Below, piece by piece: positions 6,728 through 16,135 of a stretch of DNA of 64,000 bases; the stretch's first letter is position 1, and every line of letters begins with the position of its first letter. Position numbers and translations under genes: made by a program. This stretch comes from Shewanella sp. KX20019 (GTDB lineage: Bacteria > Pseudomonadota > Gammaproteobacteria > Enterobacterales > Shewanellaceae), in assembly GCF_016757755.1 (NCBI RefSeq), contig NZ_CP068437.1, forward strand, positions 1,488,001 to 1,552,000, given 5' to 3'. The notes under the pieces are model-generated. The model was not told the origin of the DNA and did no database searches. It saw only the letters and a program-made list of their open reading frames with translations.

Positions 6728-9391
6728 ATGAAAAAAAGATTAATTGTAGCGGCCGTTAGCCTAGTATTGGTGACGAGCGCGTGTTCTCAAAAGGATGTTG
6801 AATCAACTGCGGCTAAGGACGTCCAAGAGATATCCCCCACTGTACTCACTCAAGAAAAGTTGAATCGTATTGGTCAACAACTCGCGGTAAATTATCGAGT
6901 GGTTACTAACGTTGCTGATGAAAATTGCGATGAAGATTCAGCGGATGGCAGGTGTTTTGTGGCAGAAATCGAACTAACCTTTCCTGTTGATATCACCTCT
7001 AAAGATTGGGCTATTTACTATTCTCAGATGAGGCCTGTTCAATCGATTGAAGGCGATGAATTTACTATTTCCCGTGTTAAAGGTGACCTACACAAAATTG
7101 AGCCTGCAATTGGCTTTAAAGGATTGCTTAAAGGAGAGACTAAAACCATTCGTTTTAGAGGTGATAATTGGCAGTTGGCAGAAACCGATGCAATGCCTAA
7201 TTACTATATCGTTGCTAACGACTCCGAGCCAGTATTGATTGACAGTACCCAGGTTAAAATTGATAGCGACACAGGGATAGAGCTTCGTCCCTATGCCGCG
7301 GATTTTACCGATGCTAAAAAGCAGTATAAGCGCACCGAAACCGATAAAGTAGAGTGGGCAACCTCAAGTGTTTTATATCGTAATAACTTGTCAACGCAAA
7401 TAAGCCCTAAACTGGCTGAAAACCGTATTATACCGACGCCGACGTTGGTTGAGGTGAAGAGCAACGCTAAGCAAGCATCGCTCAAGAATGGGGTTAAGTT
7501 AGCCTATAACAAGGTTAATCCGGAGTCTGTTGCGGCAGCATTGAAACGTCTAGCACGGCTCGGTGTGGTTGAATCAGATGACGGGATCTCGGTTTCATTG
7601 TTACCATTATCGCTCGAAGGTGTAGCGGGTAGCTATCATCTAGATATTAGTTCACAGAAAATAACCGTTTCGGCTAATGACGCTGCTGGGTTTTCTTATG
7701 GTTTGGCATCGTTAACATCACTGGTTGACGTTGAAACATTAGCGGTAAATTCAATGTCCGTGCAAGATTCTCCCCGCTATAATTTCCGCGGAATGCATAT
7801 TGATGTCGCTCGAAACTTCCATAGTAAGCAGTTGATATTAGATCTATTAGATCAAATGGCTGCTTATAAGTTAAATAAACTGCACTTACATATGGCTGAC
7901 GATGAAGGTTGGCGATTAGAGATAGAAGGACTCGAAGAGCTTACTGACGTTGGTAGTAAACGCTGCCATGATTTGTCAGAGGACAGCTGTCTGTTACCTC
8001 AGCTTGGAAGCGGCCCTTTTAGTGATGTAAAGGTCAATGGCTACTACAGCAAAGCTGACTATATCGAAATATTGCAATATGCAGACAAACGTCAAATTCA
8101 AGTCATTCCATCTATGGACATGCCGGGTCATTCTAGAGCGGCAATCAAGTCCATGGAAGCGCGTTACCGTAAACTGCTAAAGCAAGGTTTAACCGCCGAA
8201 GCTGAGCAGTATTTGCTATCCGATAGTAACGACAAAACAATTTATTCATCGGTGCAGTATTATGACGACAACACTTTGAATGTGTGTATGGAGTCTACGT
8301 TTACCTTTATCGATAAAGTCATCGATGAAATTGCGGCACTCCATAAAGCCGCAGGCGTGCCACTTTCGCTTTACCACATAGGTGCTGATGAAACCGCGGG
8401 TGCTTGGCTTGAATCTCCTATGTGTAAAGCTTTTATCGCGAATAATGATAGAGGGGTTAAGGATAGCAGCGAACTCGGAGCATATTTCATCGAGCGCACC
8501 TCACAAATGTTGGCAGATAAAGGCATTGAAGCTGCTGGCTGGAGCGACGGTATGAGCCACACCCGTCCTGAGAACATGCCAAAAAAAGTGCAGTCTAATA
8601 TCTGGGATATCGTCGCCCACGCAGGCCACAAACGCGCTCATCAGCAAGCGAACTTAGGCTGGCAGGCTGTGCTAAGTCAACCAGAGGTACTCTACTTTGA
8701 TTTCCCCTATGAGGCCGATCCTAAGGAGCACGGATATTATTGGGGAATTAGGCATAACAACAGCAAGCACGTACACAGTTTTATGACTGGTAACCTGCCC
8801 GCAAACGCTGAGCAGTGGGTTGATATTGAAGGGCTCCCATTTGAAGCTGATGATACGGTTAAGCGTGATGACCAAGGCAACTTGCTGAGCGGTCCTCTGG
8901 CTAAATCGGCTAAATTTAGTGGTATTCAAGGACAGCTCTGGAGTGAAACTGTTCGCAGTGATGAGACGGCTGAATACTTGATGTTCCCACGAGTACTAAT
9001 GTTAGCCGAGCGAGCATGGCATAAGCCTAGTTGGGAGGTGCCATATCAATATCAGGGCGCGATATATAACCAACAGAGCGGCATGTTTACAGAAAAGATG
9101 CGTGAGCAGCAATTACTAGAGTGGCAAGCAATTGCAAATACTTTAGGGCACAAAGAATTGATAAAGCTAGATAAAGCAGGCATTAGTTACCGAGTGCCAA
9201 CGGTAGGTGCTGTTATAGAAGAGGGCAAGCTATACGCAAATCTAATCTATCCTGGACTATTGATAGAGTATCGCGTCAATGGCGGTGATTGGCAGATTTA
9301 TAAAGCGGGCACGCTTGTTACAGGTAATGTCGATGTTCGTGCAATCGCAGCAGACGGGCTTCGAAAAGGACGAACATTAAGAGTGCAATAG
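6728..9391 (+). CDS. hex: Beta-N-acetylhexosaminidase (chitobiase), GH20 lipoprotein
   Basis: 887-aa glycoside hydrolase family 20 enzyme that releases GlcNAc from chitobiose and chitin oligomers. It has an N-terminal lipoprotein-type signal (ending TSAC at about residue 19), a chitobiase N-terminal domain, a GH20b-like domain, and the catalytic barrel from about residue 350. The substrate-assisted catalytic pair D554-E555 lies in HIGADETAGAW. The C-terminal 100 residues match the chitobiase C-terminal beta domain. ATG 6728 is chosen over ATG 6710 because GAGG lies 7 bases ahead and the signal peptide then begins at MKKR. It follows the chemoreceptor gene closely and is closed by a strong terminator at 9441. 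Probable location is the outer membrane or periplasm. Confidence 0.93.
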   Translation: MKKRLIVAAVSLVLVTSACSQKDVESTAAKDVQEISPTVLTQEKLNRIGQQLAVNYRVVTNVADENCDEDSADGRCFVAEIELTFPVDITSKDWAIYYSQMRPVQSIEGDEFTISRVKGDLHKIEPAIGFKGLLKGETKTIRFRGDNWQLAETDAMPNYYIVANDSEPVLIDSTQVKIDSDTGIELRPYAADFTDAKKQYKRTETDKVEWATSSVLYRNNLSTQISPKLAENRIIPTPTLVEVKSNAKQASLKNGVKLAYNKVNPESVAAALKRLARLGVVESDDGISVSLLPLSLEGVAGSYHLDISSQKITVSANDAAGFSYGLASLTSLVDVETLAVNSMSVQDSPRYNFRGMHIDVARNFHSKQLILDLLDQMAAYKLNKLHLHMADDEGWRLEIEGLEELTDVGSKRCHDLSEDSCLLPQLGSGPFSDVKVNGYYSKADYIEILQYADKRQIQVIPSMDMPGHSRAAIKSMEARYRKLLKQGLTAEAEQYLLSDSNDKTIYSSVQYYDDNTLNVCMESTFTFIDKVIDEIAALHKAAGVPLSLYHIGADETAGAWLESPMCKAFIANNDRGVKDSSELGAYFIERTSQMLADKGIEAAGWSDGMSHTRPENMPKKVQSNIWDIVAHAGHKRAHQQANLGWQAVLSQPEVLYFDFPYEADPKEHGYYWGIRHNNSKHVHSFMTGNLPANAEQWVDIEGLPFEADDTVKRDDQGNLLSGPLAKSAKFSGIQGQLWSETVRSDETAEYLMFPRVLMLAERAWHKPSWEVPYQYQGAIYNQQSGMFTEKMREQQLLEWQAIANTLGHKELIKLDKAGISYRVPTVGAVIEEGKLYANLIYPGLLIEYRVNGGDWQIYKAGTLVTGNVDVRAIAADGLRKGRTLRVQ

Positions 9392-9440
9392 CGCTCTCAT
9401 TACACTGAATTGGATCTTGGTGTAAGTATTTACTTAGATT

Positions 9441-9480
9441 AAATGCGGTAACTAACAGGTGTTACTGCATTTATTTTTGT
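9441..9480 (+). terminator. Intrinsic terminator after hex
   Basis: A 12-bp stem (AAATGCGGTAAC with GTTACTGCATTT, one G-U pair) with an 8-base loop, followed by a T-rich run. It separates the MCP-hex unit from the nagK promoter. Confidence 0.8.
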
Positions 9481-9502
9481 TTAAAAGCATTATTAAAAAA
9501 CA

Positions 9503-9520
9503 AATGACAACGCTGTCATT
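9503..9520. promoter_or_regulatory. NagR-type operator upstream of nagK
   Basis: AATGACAACGCTGTCATT is an almost perfect 18-bp palindrome about 90 bp ahead of nagK. Its left half overlaps a possible -35 (ATGACA) with a TAACAT -10 18 bases on, so binding would block initiation. Confidence 0.78.
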
Positions 9521-9608
9521 ATTGTTGTAACATACAGTTAACTTAGTGGCTTTCTTAGTTAAGTTTACCAGCTCAACACTAAATATTAGAACGATAAAGA
9601 GGTTTGTC

Positions 9609-10514
9609 ATGGGCATAGGCCAGGCGAAAGAAGCATCCTTGTATATAGGTATTGATGGTGGTGGCAGTAAGTGTCGCGCAACCATATATACGAGTGATTT
9701 CAGCATTGTGGGAACGGGCGTTGCAGGGCGTGCCAATCCGCTACATGGTTTAGCACAGACATTCCAATCTATTGAAGAGTCGACTCATTTGGCGTTGGCT
9801 GATGCAGGGCTTAAAAGTACAGACGGTAGCCGTTTAGTTGCGGGAGTGGGCTTAGCTGGCGTTAACGTATCGAGATTGTTCCAAGATGTGATGAACTGGC
9901 AGCACCCATTTGCTTGTATGTATCTAACGACAGATCTGCATACTGCGTGTATCGGCGCACACGAAGGTGGCGATGGTGCGGTGATCATCACTGGAACAGG
10001 GTCTTGTGGCTATGCTCATGTTGCAGGTAAAGAGCTTTCCTTAGGCGGCCATGGTTTTGGTTTAGGTGACAAAGGTAGTGGCGCTTGGCTCGGGCAAAAA
10101 GCCAGTGAACATGCGCTGTTAGACTTGGATGGTTTCGGCGAGAAAACCATACTCACAGAGCGATTATTTACCCATTTCAATGTGAACAGTGCTATGGGGA
10201 TTGTTGAGAACTTGGCGGGCCAATCTTCAAGCACTTATGCAAAATTGGCGCGTATGGTATTTGAGTCGGCTCAGCTTAAAGATGGTGTCGCACAAGATAT
10301 AGTGCGCGAGGGTGCGGGGTATATAAGCGAGCTAGCAAGAAAGCTTTTCGTCATTGAGCCGCCACGTTTTTCAATGATTGGCGGGCTGGCTGAACCGTTA
10401 GCGCCATGGTTGGATGACGATGTTACTGCGAGAATATCTCCGACATTAAGACCTCCTGAATGGGGCGCAGCATTTTATGCCCAGCAACAGAATGCTAAGA
10501 AAAAGGCAAAATAA
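9609..10514 (+). CDS. nagK: N-acetylglucosamine kinase, BadF/BadG/BcrA/BcrD family
   Basis: 301-aa sugar kinase of the BadF/BadG ATPase family, the type that phosphorylates GlcNAc to GlcNAc-6-phosphate in Shewanella. It shows the phosphate-1 loop near the N terminus (IGIDGGGSKCRA), a second phosphate segment ITGTGSCGY near residue 120, and a glycine-rich GGHGFGLGDKGSGAWLG stretch. ATG 9609 is chosen because AAAGAGG lies 6-7 bases ahead; an in-frame ATG at 9546 would overlap the promoter region. It is followed after 50 bp by nagA. The usual neighbour nagB-II is absent. Regulation by the operator at 9503 is expected. Confidence 0.9.
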   Translation: MGIGQAKEASLYIGIDGGGSKCRATIYTSDFSIVGTGVAGRANPLHGLAQTFQSIEESTHLALADAGLKSTDGSRLVAGVGLAGVNVSRLFQDVMNWQHPFACMYLTTDLHTACIGAHEGGDGAVIITGTGSCGYAHVAGKELSLGGHGFGLGDKGSGAWLGQKASEHALLDLDGFGEKTILTERLFTHFNVNSAMGIVENLAGQSSSTYAKLARMVFESAQLKDGVAQDIVREGAGYISELARKLFVIEPPRFSMIGGLAEPLAPWLDDDVTARISPTLRPPEWGAAFYAQQQNAKKKAK

Positions 10515-10564
10515 GCTAGTTTGACTACGTCGAGTGTACCGTCAATATATAGAGTGAGTTCGAA

Positions 10565-11701
10565 ATGAAGCAAACATTAATAGCAGACCGTATTTTTGAT
10601 GGTCAGCAGTTCCATCATGATCTACCTGTTACCTTCGAAGACGGCCATATTCTTGCCTTTGATACTACGCAAGGTGCGAATGAGTCCAGAGTTGCTGGGA
10701 CTATTTGCCCAGGCTTTATCGATGTCCAAGTAAATGGCGGTGGCGGGGTGTTGTTTAATGCAACACCGAGTCGTCAAGGTATCGAAGCTATTGGTCTTGC
10801 CCATGCTAAGTTTGGTACTACAGCTTACTTGCCGACGCTGATAACCGACAATGTGAGTGTTATGCAACATGCTGCTGATGCAGTTGCTGATGCTATAGCG
10901 TCAGGAAGTGCTGGAGTATTGGGAGTGCACTTTGAAGGGCCACATCTGTCGGTGCCGAAGAAGGGGGTTCATCCCGAGCCACAGATAAGACGAATTTCAG
11001 ATGCTGAGTTAGCGGTCTTTAGCCGCCAGGACTTAGGGATCAAGGTCGTCACTCTCGCCCCTGAAAATGTCTCTGCAGAAGTCATTTCTGCACTAGTTCA
11101 GGCGGACGTAAAGGTGTGTTTAGGCCACTCTAATGCCGACTATGATACCGTCAAAGCGGCGTTAGATGCTGGTGCGACGGGTTTTACTCATCTCTTTAAT
11201 GCGATGTCTGCTTTTGGTTCTCGCAGCCCTGGTATGGTTGGTGCTGCACTCGAGAGTCGTGACAGTTGGTGTGGGCTTATTGTAGATGGTCATCATGTAC
11301 ACCCTGCAGCAGCCAAAGTGGCAATTAATGCCAAGCCGCAAGGAAAAGTCATGCTGGTCACCGATGCTATGCCCCCAGTTGGGCTCGATGACGCGGTGAG
11401 CTTTGAGTTGTTTGGCACTCAGGTTTTACGTGTCGGCGATCGACTCAACGCAGTAACTGGGGAGTTAGCTGGCTGTGTACTCGATATGGCCGGAGCAGTT
11501 AAAAATACCGTTTCTATGCTTGGATTATCTGCAGAGGAGGCGATACGAATGGCTTCTATGTATCCAGCTGCATTTTTAGGAATAGACAAGAATTTTGGCT
11601 CCCTAGACGTTGGCAAGCGAGCCGACATGGTGTTGATGACTGATGAGTATAAAGTGCAGCAAACCTATATCGCTGGGCAATTAATCTACTCAGCGTTGTA
11701 A
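10565..11701 (+). CDS. nagA: N-acetylglucosamine-6-phosphate deacetylase
   Basis: 378-aa amidohydrolase that removes the acetyl group from GlcNAc-6-phosphate to give GlcN-6-phosphate in the cytoplasm. The landmarks are all present: GFIDVQVNGGGG (the NagA version of the first metal motif), the metal glutamate in HFEGPHLS, the metal histidines in LGHSNADYD and THLFNAMS, and the catalytic aspartate in LVTDAMP. Length is normal for the family. It shares an operon with nagK, and a terminator at 11726 ends the unit before nagX. Confidence 0.95.
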   Translation: MKQTLIADRIFDGQQFHHDLPVTFEDGHILAFDTTQGANESRVAGTICPGFIDVQVNGGGGVLFNATPSRQGIEAIGLAHAKFGTTAYLPTLITDNVSVMQHAADAVADAIASGSAGVLGVHFEGPHLSVPKKGVHPEPQIRRISDAELAVFSRQDLGIKVVTLAPENVSAEVISALVQADVKVCLGHSNADYDTVKAALDAGATGFTHLFNAMSAFGSRSPGMVGAALESRDSWCGLIVDGHHVHPAAAKVAINAKPQGKVMLVTDAMPPVGLDDAVSFELFGTQVLRVGDRLNAVTGELAGCVLDMAGAVKNTVSMLGLSAEEAIRMASMYPAAFLGIDKNFGSLDVGKRADMVLMTDEYKVQQTYIAGQLIYSAL

Positions 11702-11725
11702 TAAGGTTATGTTAATTTTCTATCT

Positions 11726-11758
11726 AAACCTCTGTAGCTTTGGCTATCGAGGTTTTTT
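11726..11758 (+). terminator. Intrinsic terminator after nagA
   Basis: AAACCTC pairs with GAGGTTT, with an inner AGC/GCT stem, followed by T6. It lies between nagA and nagX, so nagX needs read-through or its own promoter in the 63 bases before its start. Confidence 0.75.
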
Positions 11759-11821
11759 GTTATCTATTGGTTAGCTGTTGAAGTTGAAATACTGCAGCTA
11801 TTTGCTTAAAGAGTGTTACTC

Positions 11822-12985
11822 ATGACAACAATAATAAATACTAAGACCCAGGGGGATTCAAATCCAAAGCAGCCTAGAATAAGACTTAAATCACTAGATG
11901 CTCTTCGTGGGTTCGATATGTTTTGGATCTTAGGAGGCGAAGCAATATTTGCGGCGCTGCTTGTATTAACAAGTTGGGGCGGCTTTCATTGGTTCAATAA
12001 GCAGATGCATCATAGCCCTTGGCATGGCTTCACATTTTACGATCTAATCTTTCCGTTGTTTATCTTCTTATCCGGTGTAGCACTTGGGTTATCACCAAAA
12101 CGGTTAGATAAACTGCCAATGAATGAGCGTATGGCCCGTTATCAGCACGCAGTAAAACGGCTGCTGTTATTGCTGTTGCTAGGCGTCATCTATAACCACG
12201 GATGGGGGGGCGGCGCTCCTATGGCGACGGGTGATATTCGCTATGCCAGTGTCTTAGGGCGCATTGCCTTTGCCTGGTTCTTCTGTGCACTTTTGGTATG
12301 GCATACCAGCCTGAGAACCCAAATTATTAGCGCTGCTGCTATTTTGATAGCTTATGGATTACTACAACTTTTTCCATTGATTACCTTAGATAAATCGGGG
12401 GCTTTTAGTGCTACAGGATCGATAAATGCTGCTGTAGACAGCTTATTTTTGCCTGGAGTCACTTATCAGAACGCCGCGGTAGATCCTGAAGGTATTTTGT
12501 CGACCATTCCCGCCGTCGTTAACGGATTAATCGGTGTGTTCGTTGGTCACTTTATTGTTAAGCCCCACGTGAAAGGGGAGTGGTACAAAGTTGCTATTAT
12601 GAGCTTGCTTGGGCTAGTGCTGCTAATCGTTGGTTGGTTACTATCACCTATCATTCCCGTTAATAAAACATTGTGGACCAGCAGTTTTGTACTAGTCACC
12701 TCTGGTTGGAGTTTGTTATTACTGGCACTATTTTATGCAGTTATCGATGCGATGAAGTTTAGCCGCTGGGCATTTCCGTTTATTGTGATCGGCTGTAATG
12801 CGATTGTTATCTACCTAGCAACGAGTATTGTGAATTGGAAGTATACCGCTGAGAGCTTATTTGGCGGGGTTATCAAATGGTTCCCACTTTCGGCTCAAAG
12901 CTTTATTGCTGTGATAACGTTATTGCTAGTGCAGTGGCTGGTGCTTTATTGGATGTATCAACGCTCCATTTTCATCAAGGTTTAA
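11822..12985 (+). CDS. nagX: NagX-type transmembrane protein (HGSNAT-like/DUF5009)
   Basis: 387-aa integral membrane protein with about ten hydrophobic segments and the N-terminal SLDALRGFDMFWI motif found in heparan-glucosaminide acetyltransferase-related proteins (DUF1624/DUF5009). In Shewanella and Xanthomonas GlcNAc loci this family is called NagX, and it has been proposed to modify or help move GlcNAc across the inner membrane; the exact activity is uncertain. ATG 11822 is preferred to GTG 11813 because AAAGAG sits at a suitable distance and the nine extra bases would overlap it. It lies between nagA and nagP in the same orientation. Confidence 0.82.
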   Translation: MTTIINTKTQGDSNPKQPRIRLKSLDALRGFDMFWILGGEAIFAALLVLTSWGGFHWFNKQMHHSPWHGFTFYDLIFPLFIFLSGVALGLSPKRLDKLPMNERMARYQHAVKRLLLLLLLGVIYNHGWGGGAPMATGDIRYASVLGRIAFAWFFCALLVWHTSLRTQIISAAAILIAYGLLQLFPLITLDKSGAFSATGSINAAVDSLFLPGVTYQNAAVDPEGILSTIPAVVNGLIGVFVGHFIVKPHVKGEWYKVAIMSLLGLVLLIVGWLLSPIIPVNKTLWTSSFVLVTSGWSLLLLALFYAVIDAMKFSRWAFPFIVIGCNAIVIYLATSIVNWKYTAESLFGGVIKWFPLSAQSFIAVITLLLVQWLVLYWMYQRSIFIKV

Positions 12986-13072
12986 GTCTCTGTAGTTTCT
13001 CTGACCAATGCAGGTGAGCTGCTCTTAGATAGTGCGATAAAGCTCGACGAATTAAAATCGCTAAATGATACA

Positions 13073-13090
13073 AATGACAGCGTTGTCTTT
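13073..13090. promoter_or_regulatory. NagR-type operator upstream of nagP
   Basis: AATGACAGCGTTGTCTTT: the left half is perfect and the right half has one change in the outer bases. It lies about 160 bp ahead of the nagP start and gives nagP its own control point. Confidence 0.7.
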
Positions 13091-13249
13091 TTGGTCGCAA
13101 TGTTTTAACATCAATGAAACAAAAGCTTTGGGTATAGCTGATAAAAACAGATTTAAATCTGTTGTTAGCAAGTCAATATAATGAAGGATGGGGTAGCAGG
13201 TCAGTCTGTTATCATAAAATTAATTACTATAAGAAGCAGGTTTAAATAC

Positions 13250-14563
13250 ATGACAGCAACGACTCAGGCTCAGGTTAGCCCTAAGAGCAGTTTTCTGCCT
13301 ATGACCATTATAGGTGTGCTCTTTTTTATCTTTGGATTTGTGACATGGCTTAACGGCTCTTTGATCCCCTTCCTTAAAATCATCTGTGAACTCAATGAAT
13401 TCCAAGCGTTATTTGTCACGTTTGCTTTTTATATTGCTTATACCGTGATGGCATTACCTATGTCATCGATACTGAAAAAAACGGGTTATAAAAACGGCAT
13501 GGCAATCGGCCTTGCTATCATGGTTGTGGGTTCCTTGTTGTTTATACCTGCAGCCCAGAGTGCCAACTTTATTCTATTTTTAGGTGCGCTGTTTGTATTA
13601 GGTACCGGATTAACTATCTTACAAACCGCTTCTAACCCTTATGTTGTGCATATTGGTCCTAAAGAAAGTGCTGCGATGCGTATTAGCATCATGGGCTTGA
13701 TTAACAAGGGCGCCGGCGTCATCGTGCCGATTTTGTTCACTGCATTAGTTTTATCTGGTTTTGAGAACTTTACCGCTGAGCATTTAGCAGCGTTAACTGA
13801 AGTTGAGCGAACAGCTCAAATCAATGAACTGTCATCAAGACTGGTCACTCCCTATATTTATATGGCGGTAGCGCTGACATTTTTGATCGGATTAGTTAAG
13901 TTTTCATCACTGCCTGAATTAGAGTTTGAAGCGGCAGATGATCATCAAACCAAAGGCAGCATTACTCATTTCCCACAAGTTATCCTAGGTGCAGTTGCGC
14001 TGTTTGCTTATGTCGGTGTTGAGGTGATTGCGGGTGATACTATTGGATTGTATGGCGCCAGTCTTGGAGTGAATAACTTCGCTTCATTAACGTCATACAC
14101 TATGGTGTTCATGGTGCTGGGTTACATTATTGGCGTAACATGTATTCCGCGATTCATCAGTCAGGAAAAGGCTTTGTTAGGTTCAGCAATAGCGGGCATT
14201 TTGTGTGTTATTGGCGCTACAACTAGCTCTGCAGAGAGCACGCTTATTGCCGACATTCTATGGGGCTGGAGTGGCATACCTGTTATCCCTAATACCGTGA
14301 CTTTCGTTGCTATGATGGGACTTGCTCATGCATTAGTGTGGCCATCGATTTGGCCGTTAGCGCTCGAAGGTTTAGGAAAGTATACCGCGCAAGGTTCAGC
14401 GCTGTTAATTATGGGGATCTCGGGTGGCGCGATCCTGCCATTGATATTCGGTAAGGTGGCTCACTTTGCTGAGAATACTCAGTTAGCTTACTGGGTATGT
14501 CTGCCTTGTTACCTGTTCATCTTATTCTACGCCCTCAAAGGCCATAAGATGCGCAGCTGGTAG
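13250..14563 (+). CDS. nagP: N-acetylglucosamine permease, FucP-like MFS transporter
   Basis: 437-aa major facilitator superfamily sugar transporter of the FucP/glucose-galactose type, with about 12 hydrophobic segments. The first helix FFIFGFVTWLNGSLIPFLK is characteristic of the family. It would import GlcNAc by cation symport across the inner membrane. ATG 13250 is preferred over ATG 13181: GCAGG lies 9 bases ahead, and the protein then starts MTATTQAQV directly before the first helix. Its own operator is upstream and a terminator is at 14600. Together with NagK and NagA it makes a PTS-independent GlcNAc route. Confidence 0.9.
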   Translation: MTATTQAQVSPKSSFLPMTIIGVLFFIFGFVTWLNGSLIPFLKIICELNEFQALFVTFAFYIAYTVMALPMSSILKKTGYKNGMAIGLAIMVVGSLLFIPAAQSANFILFLGALFVLGTGLTILQTASNPYVVHIGPKESAAMRISIMGLINKGAGVIVPILFTALVLSGFENFTAEHLAALTEVERTAQINELSSRLVTPYIYMAVALTFLIGLVKFSSLPELEFEAADDHQTKGSITHFPQVILGAVALFAYVGVEVIAGDTIGLYGASLGVNNFASLTSYTMVFMVLGYIIGVTCIPRFISQEKALLGSAIAGILCVIGATTSSAESTLIADILWGWSGIPVIPNTVTFVAMMGLAHALVWPSIWPLALEGLGKYTAQGSALLIMGISGGAILPLIFGKVAHFAENTQLAYWVCLPCYLFILFYALKGHKMRSW

Positions 14564-14599
14564 CCGGTAATTAGTAGTTCATCGCTGCGATATCAATTT

Positions 14600-14624
14600 A
14601 AGGGGCCATATAGGCTCCTTTTTT
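14600..14624 (+). terminator. Intrinsic terminator after nagP
   Basis: AAGGGGCC pairs with GGCTCCTT (one G-U pair) around ATATA, followed by a run of T. Confidence 0.7.
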
Positions 14625-14800
14625 GTGGGTTGCGTATTAGGTTAAGCAATGGTTAGCACAAGAGCAGGGCGAGGGAGTCGTGATGTTAGCTGCTCATTTT
14701 TGTATACTGAAAGGACTGTTTTTACTCATTCATGTGGGGGATAAGTGGGCGGGTGTAAAGAACCTTAAGCTGCTTTCGATGCTACTCACCTTGATTGAGC

Positions 14801-14876
14801 CTTAGCAAGTCGCCGTGAATATATCCCTATAGGCTCTGCTAAATCATCCATGATTTAGAAGCTTGCACAGCCCAAC
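14801..14876. repeat. Double-hairpin element, copy 1
   Basis: TAGCAAGTCGCC, a small TATATCCCTATA hairpin, then GGCTCTG and the perfect palindrome CTAAATCATCCATGATTTAG, then AAGCTTGCAC. The same order recurs at 15158 with a different first hairpin arm. Confidence 0.7.
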
Positions 14877-15157
14877 TCAGGTGAGTAGCCAGTAGACCCT
14901 TTGTAGTCGCTAACTCATTACTGGACAGAAACGTGCTAGTTAACGTCTAACATCTGAGCCAGATTCGTCATTCCGCGACTGAATGGCCGTTGATAGTTCC
15001 AACAACAATGGCATTTCCTACGTCCGTGTAGATCAGGTTCAGGAGGTGGAGCAATGCAGGGAGCAATTGCCGAGTGAAGCTTCTGGGCTGGATCCCAGTG
15101 CCTTTAAGTCTGAAATTATCAGGCCATATTGAAATTGCAGACCATGCGCCCTGTGTC

Positions 15158-15232
15158 CTAGCAAGCCGCCACAAGTACGTCCAAGTAGGCTCTGCTAAAT
15201 CATCCATGATTTAGAAGCTTGCACGCCCCACA
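15158..15232. repeat. Double-hairpin element, copy 2
   Basis: TAGCAAGCCGCC, a TACGTCCAAGTA hairpin, GGCTCTG, the same CTAAATCATCCATGATTTAG palindrome as copy 1, then AAGCTTGCAC. It is about 357 bp from copy 1. Confidence 0.7.
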
Positions 15233-15289
15233 GCACACGCTCTGCCAGCAAGTTCAATGTAGCGCCTGACACGATTCTGGACATAAACG

Positions 15290-15713
15290 AGTTACCTTCT
15301 AGCAAAGGTGGTTCCAATTGTCTGCGGCAGGCGTATGTGCAGACGCTGCTGAGGCACGCAGCAAGTTCGTCCCTGAAGGCTCTACGGTTTCATCCCTGAA
15401 ACCGAAGGCCTCTGCCTCATCTACACTGGTTTCGAAAAGCGCGATCATCTAGCATTCGCGTATTAAATTCTGCAGTTAGAAATCGTAACTTTCAGTAAAC
15501 GCCTTTGCTTAAAGGCATATAACCTAAATTGCAGAATATAATCTCCCCCGTTGGAAGTTTCGTTTCTCAGAAATTTCGCCGGGGCGCTGAGGGATTGTCA
15601 AGGGGCGCAAGCGCTTTGCCCCTTGGCTCGGGTGTGGGCGAAGCGCCACGACCTTTCTTTTTATGAAAATGAAAGCGAAGCTTGATAAACCTAACCAACT
15701 TTGGGGCAAAAGG
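15290..15713. repeat. About 424-bp module, tandem copy A
   Basis: It starts GAGTTACCTT, followed by GGTTCCAATTGTCTGCGGCA, a double hairpin (TCCC-loop arm, then GGTTTCA-TCCC-TGAAACC), CATCTACACTGGTTTCGAAA, then CTCCCCCGTT, CGCCGGGGCGCT, an AAGGGGC/GCCCCTT stem and AAGCGCCACGACCT. The parts recur in the same order in copy B with many substitutions. Confidence 0.7.
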
Positions 15714-16135
15714 GAGTTACCTTTAAGCCAAAATGGTTCCAATTGCCTGCGGCAGGCGTATGTGCAGACGCAGCTGAGACTCGCCGGGAACTCTTTATAA
15801 AAGAAAGGGTCCCTGAGTGCTCTACGATGGCGTCCATGCCATCGACGGCCTCAGCCTCATCTACACTGGTTTCGAAAAGCGCAAACTCTCAGCATCTGCG
15901 TTTTAAATTTAAAACCATATAAGTCACTAACCCGCATAGCCAGCAGAACACGCCAATCTCCCCCGTTAGAATTTTGTTTTTTAAATTTCGCCGGGGCGCT
16001 GTGGGATTGACTCTTATTGAGTTAAGAGCGGGCGCAAACGCTTTACTCCTTGGCTCTACTCTTGATTACAAGAATGGGACAAGCGCCACGACCTATCTTT
16101 TTATGAAAATGAAAGCGTAGCTTGATAAAACTAAT
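15714..16135. repeat. About 424-bp module, tandem copy B
   Basis: Same order of blocks as copy A. The second hairpin here has different arms (CGATGGC and GCCATCG) that still pair perfectly. The stem after CGCCGGGGCGCT is replaced by CTCTTATTGAGTTAAGAG, again self-complementary. A partial third start (TTTTGGGGAAAAAGTAAGTT) follows near 16152. Confidence 0.68.

Noticed and set aside
14968..15922. Open frames of 72-79 codons in the repeat region
   Set aside because: They run across palindromes and repeats, have no ribosome sites, and are not kept between the repeat copies.
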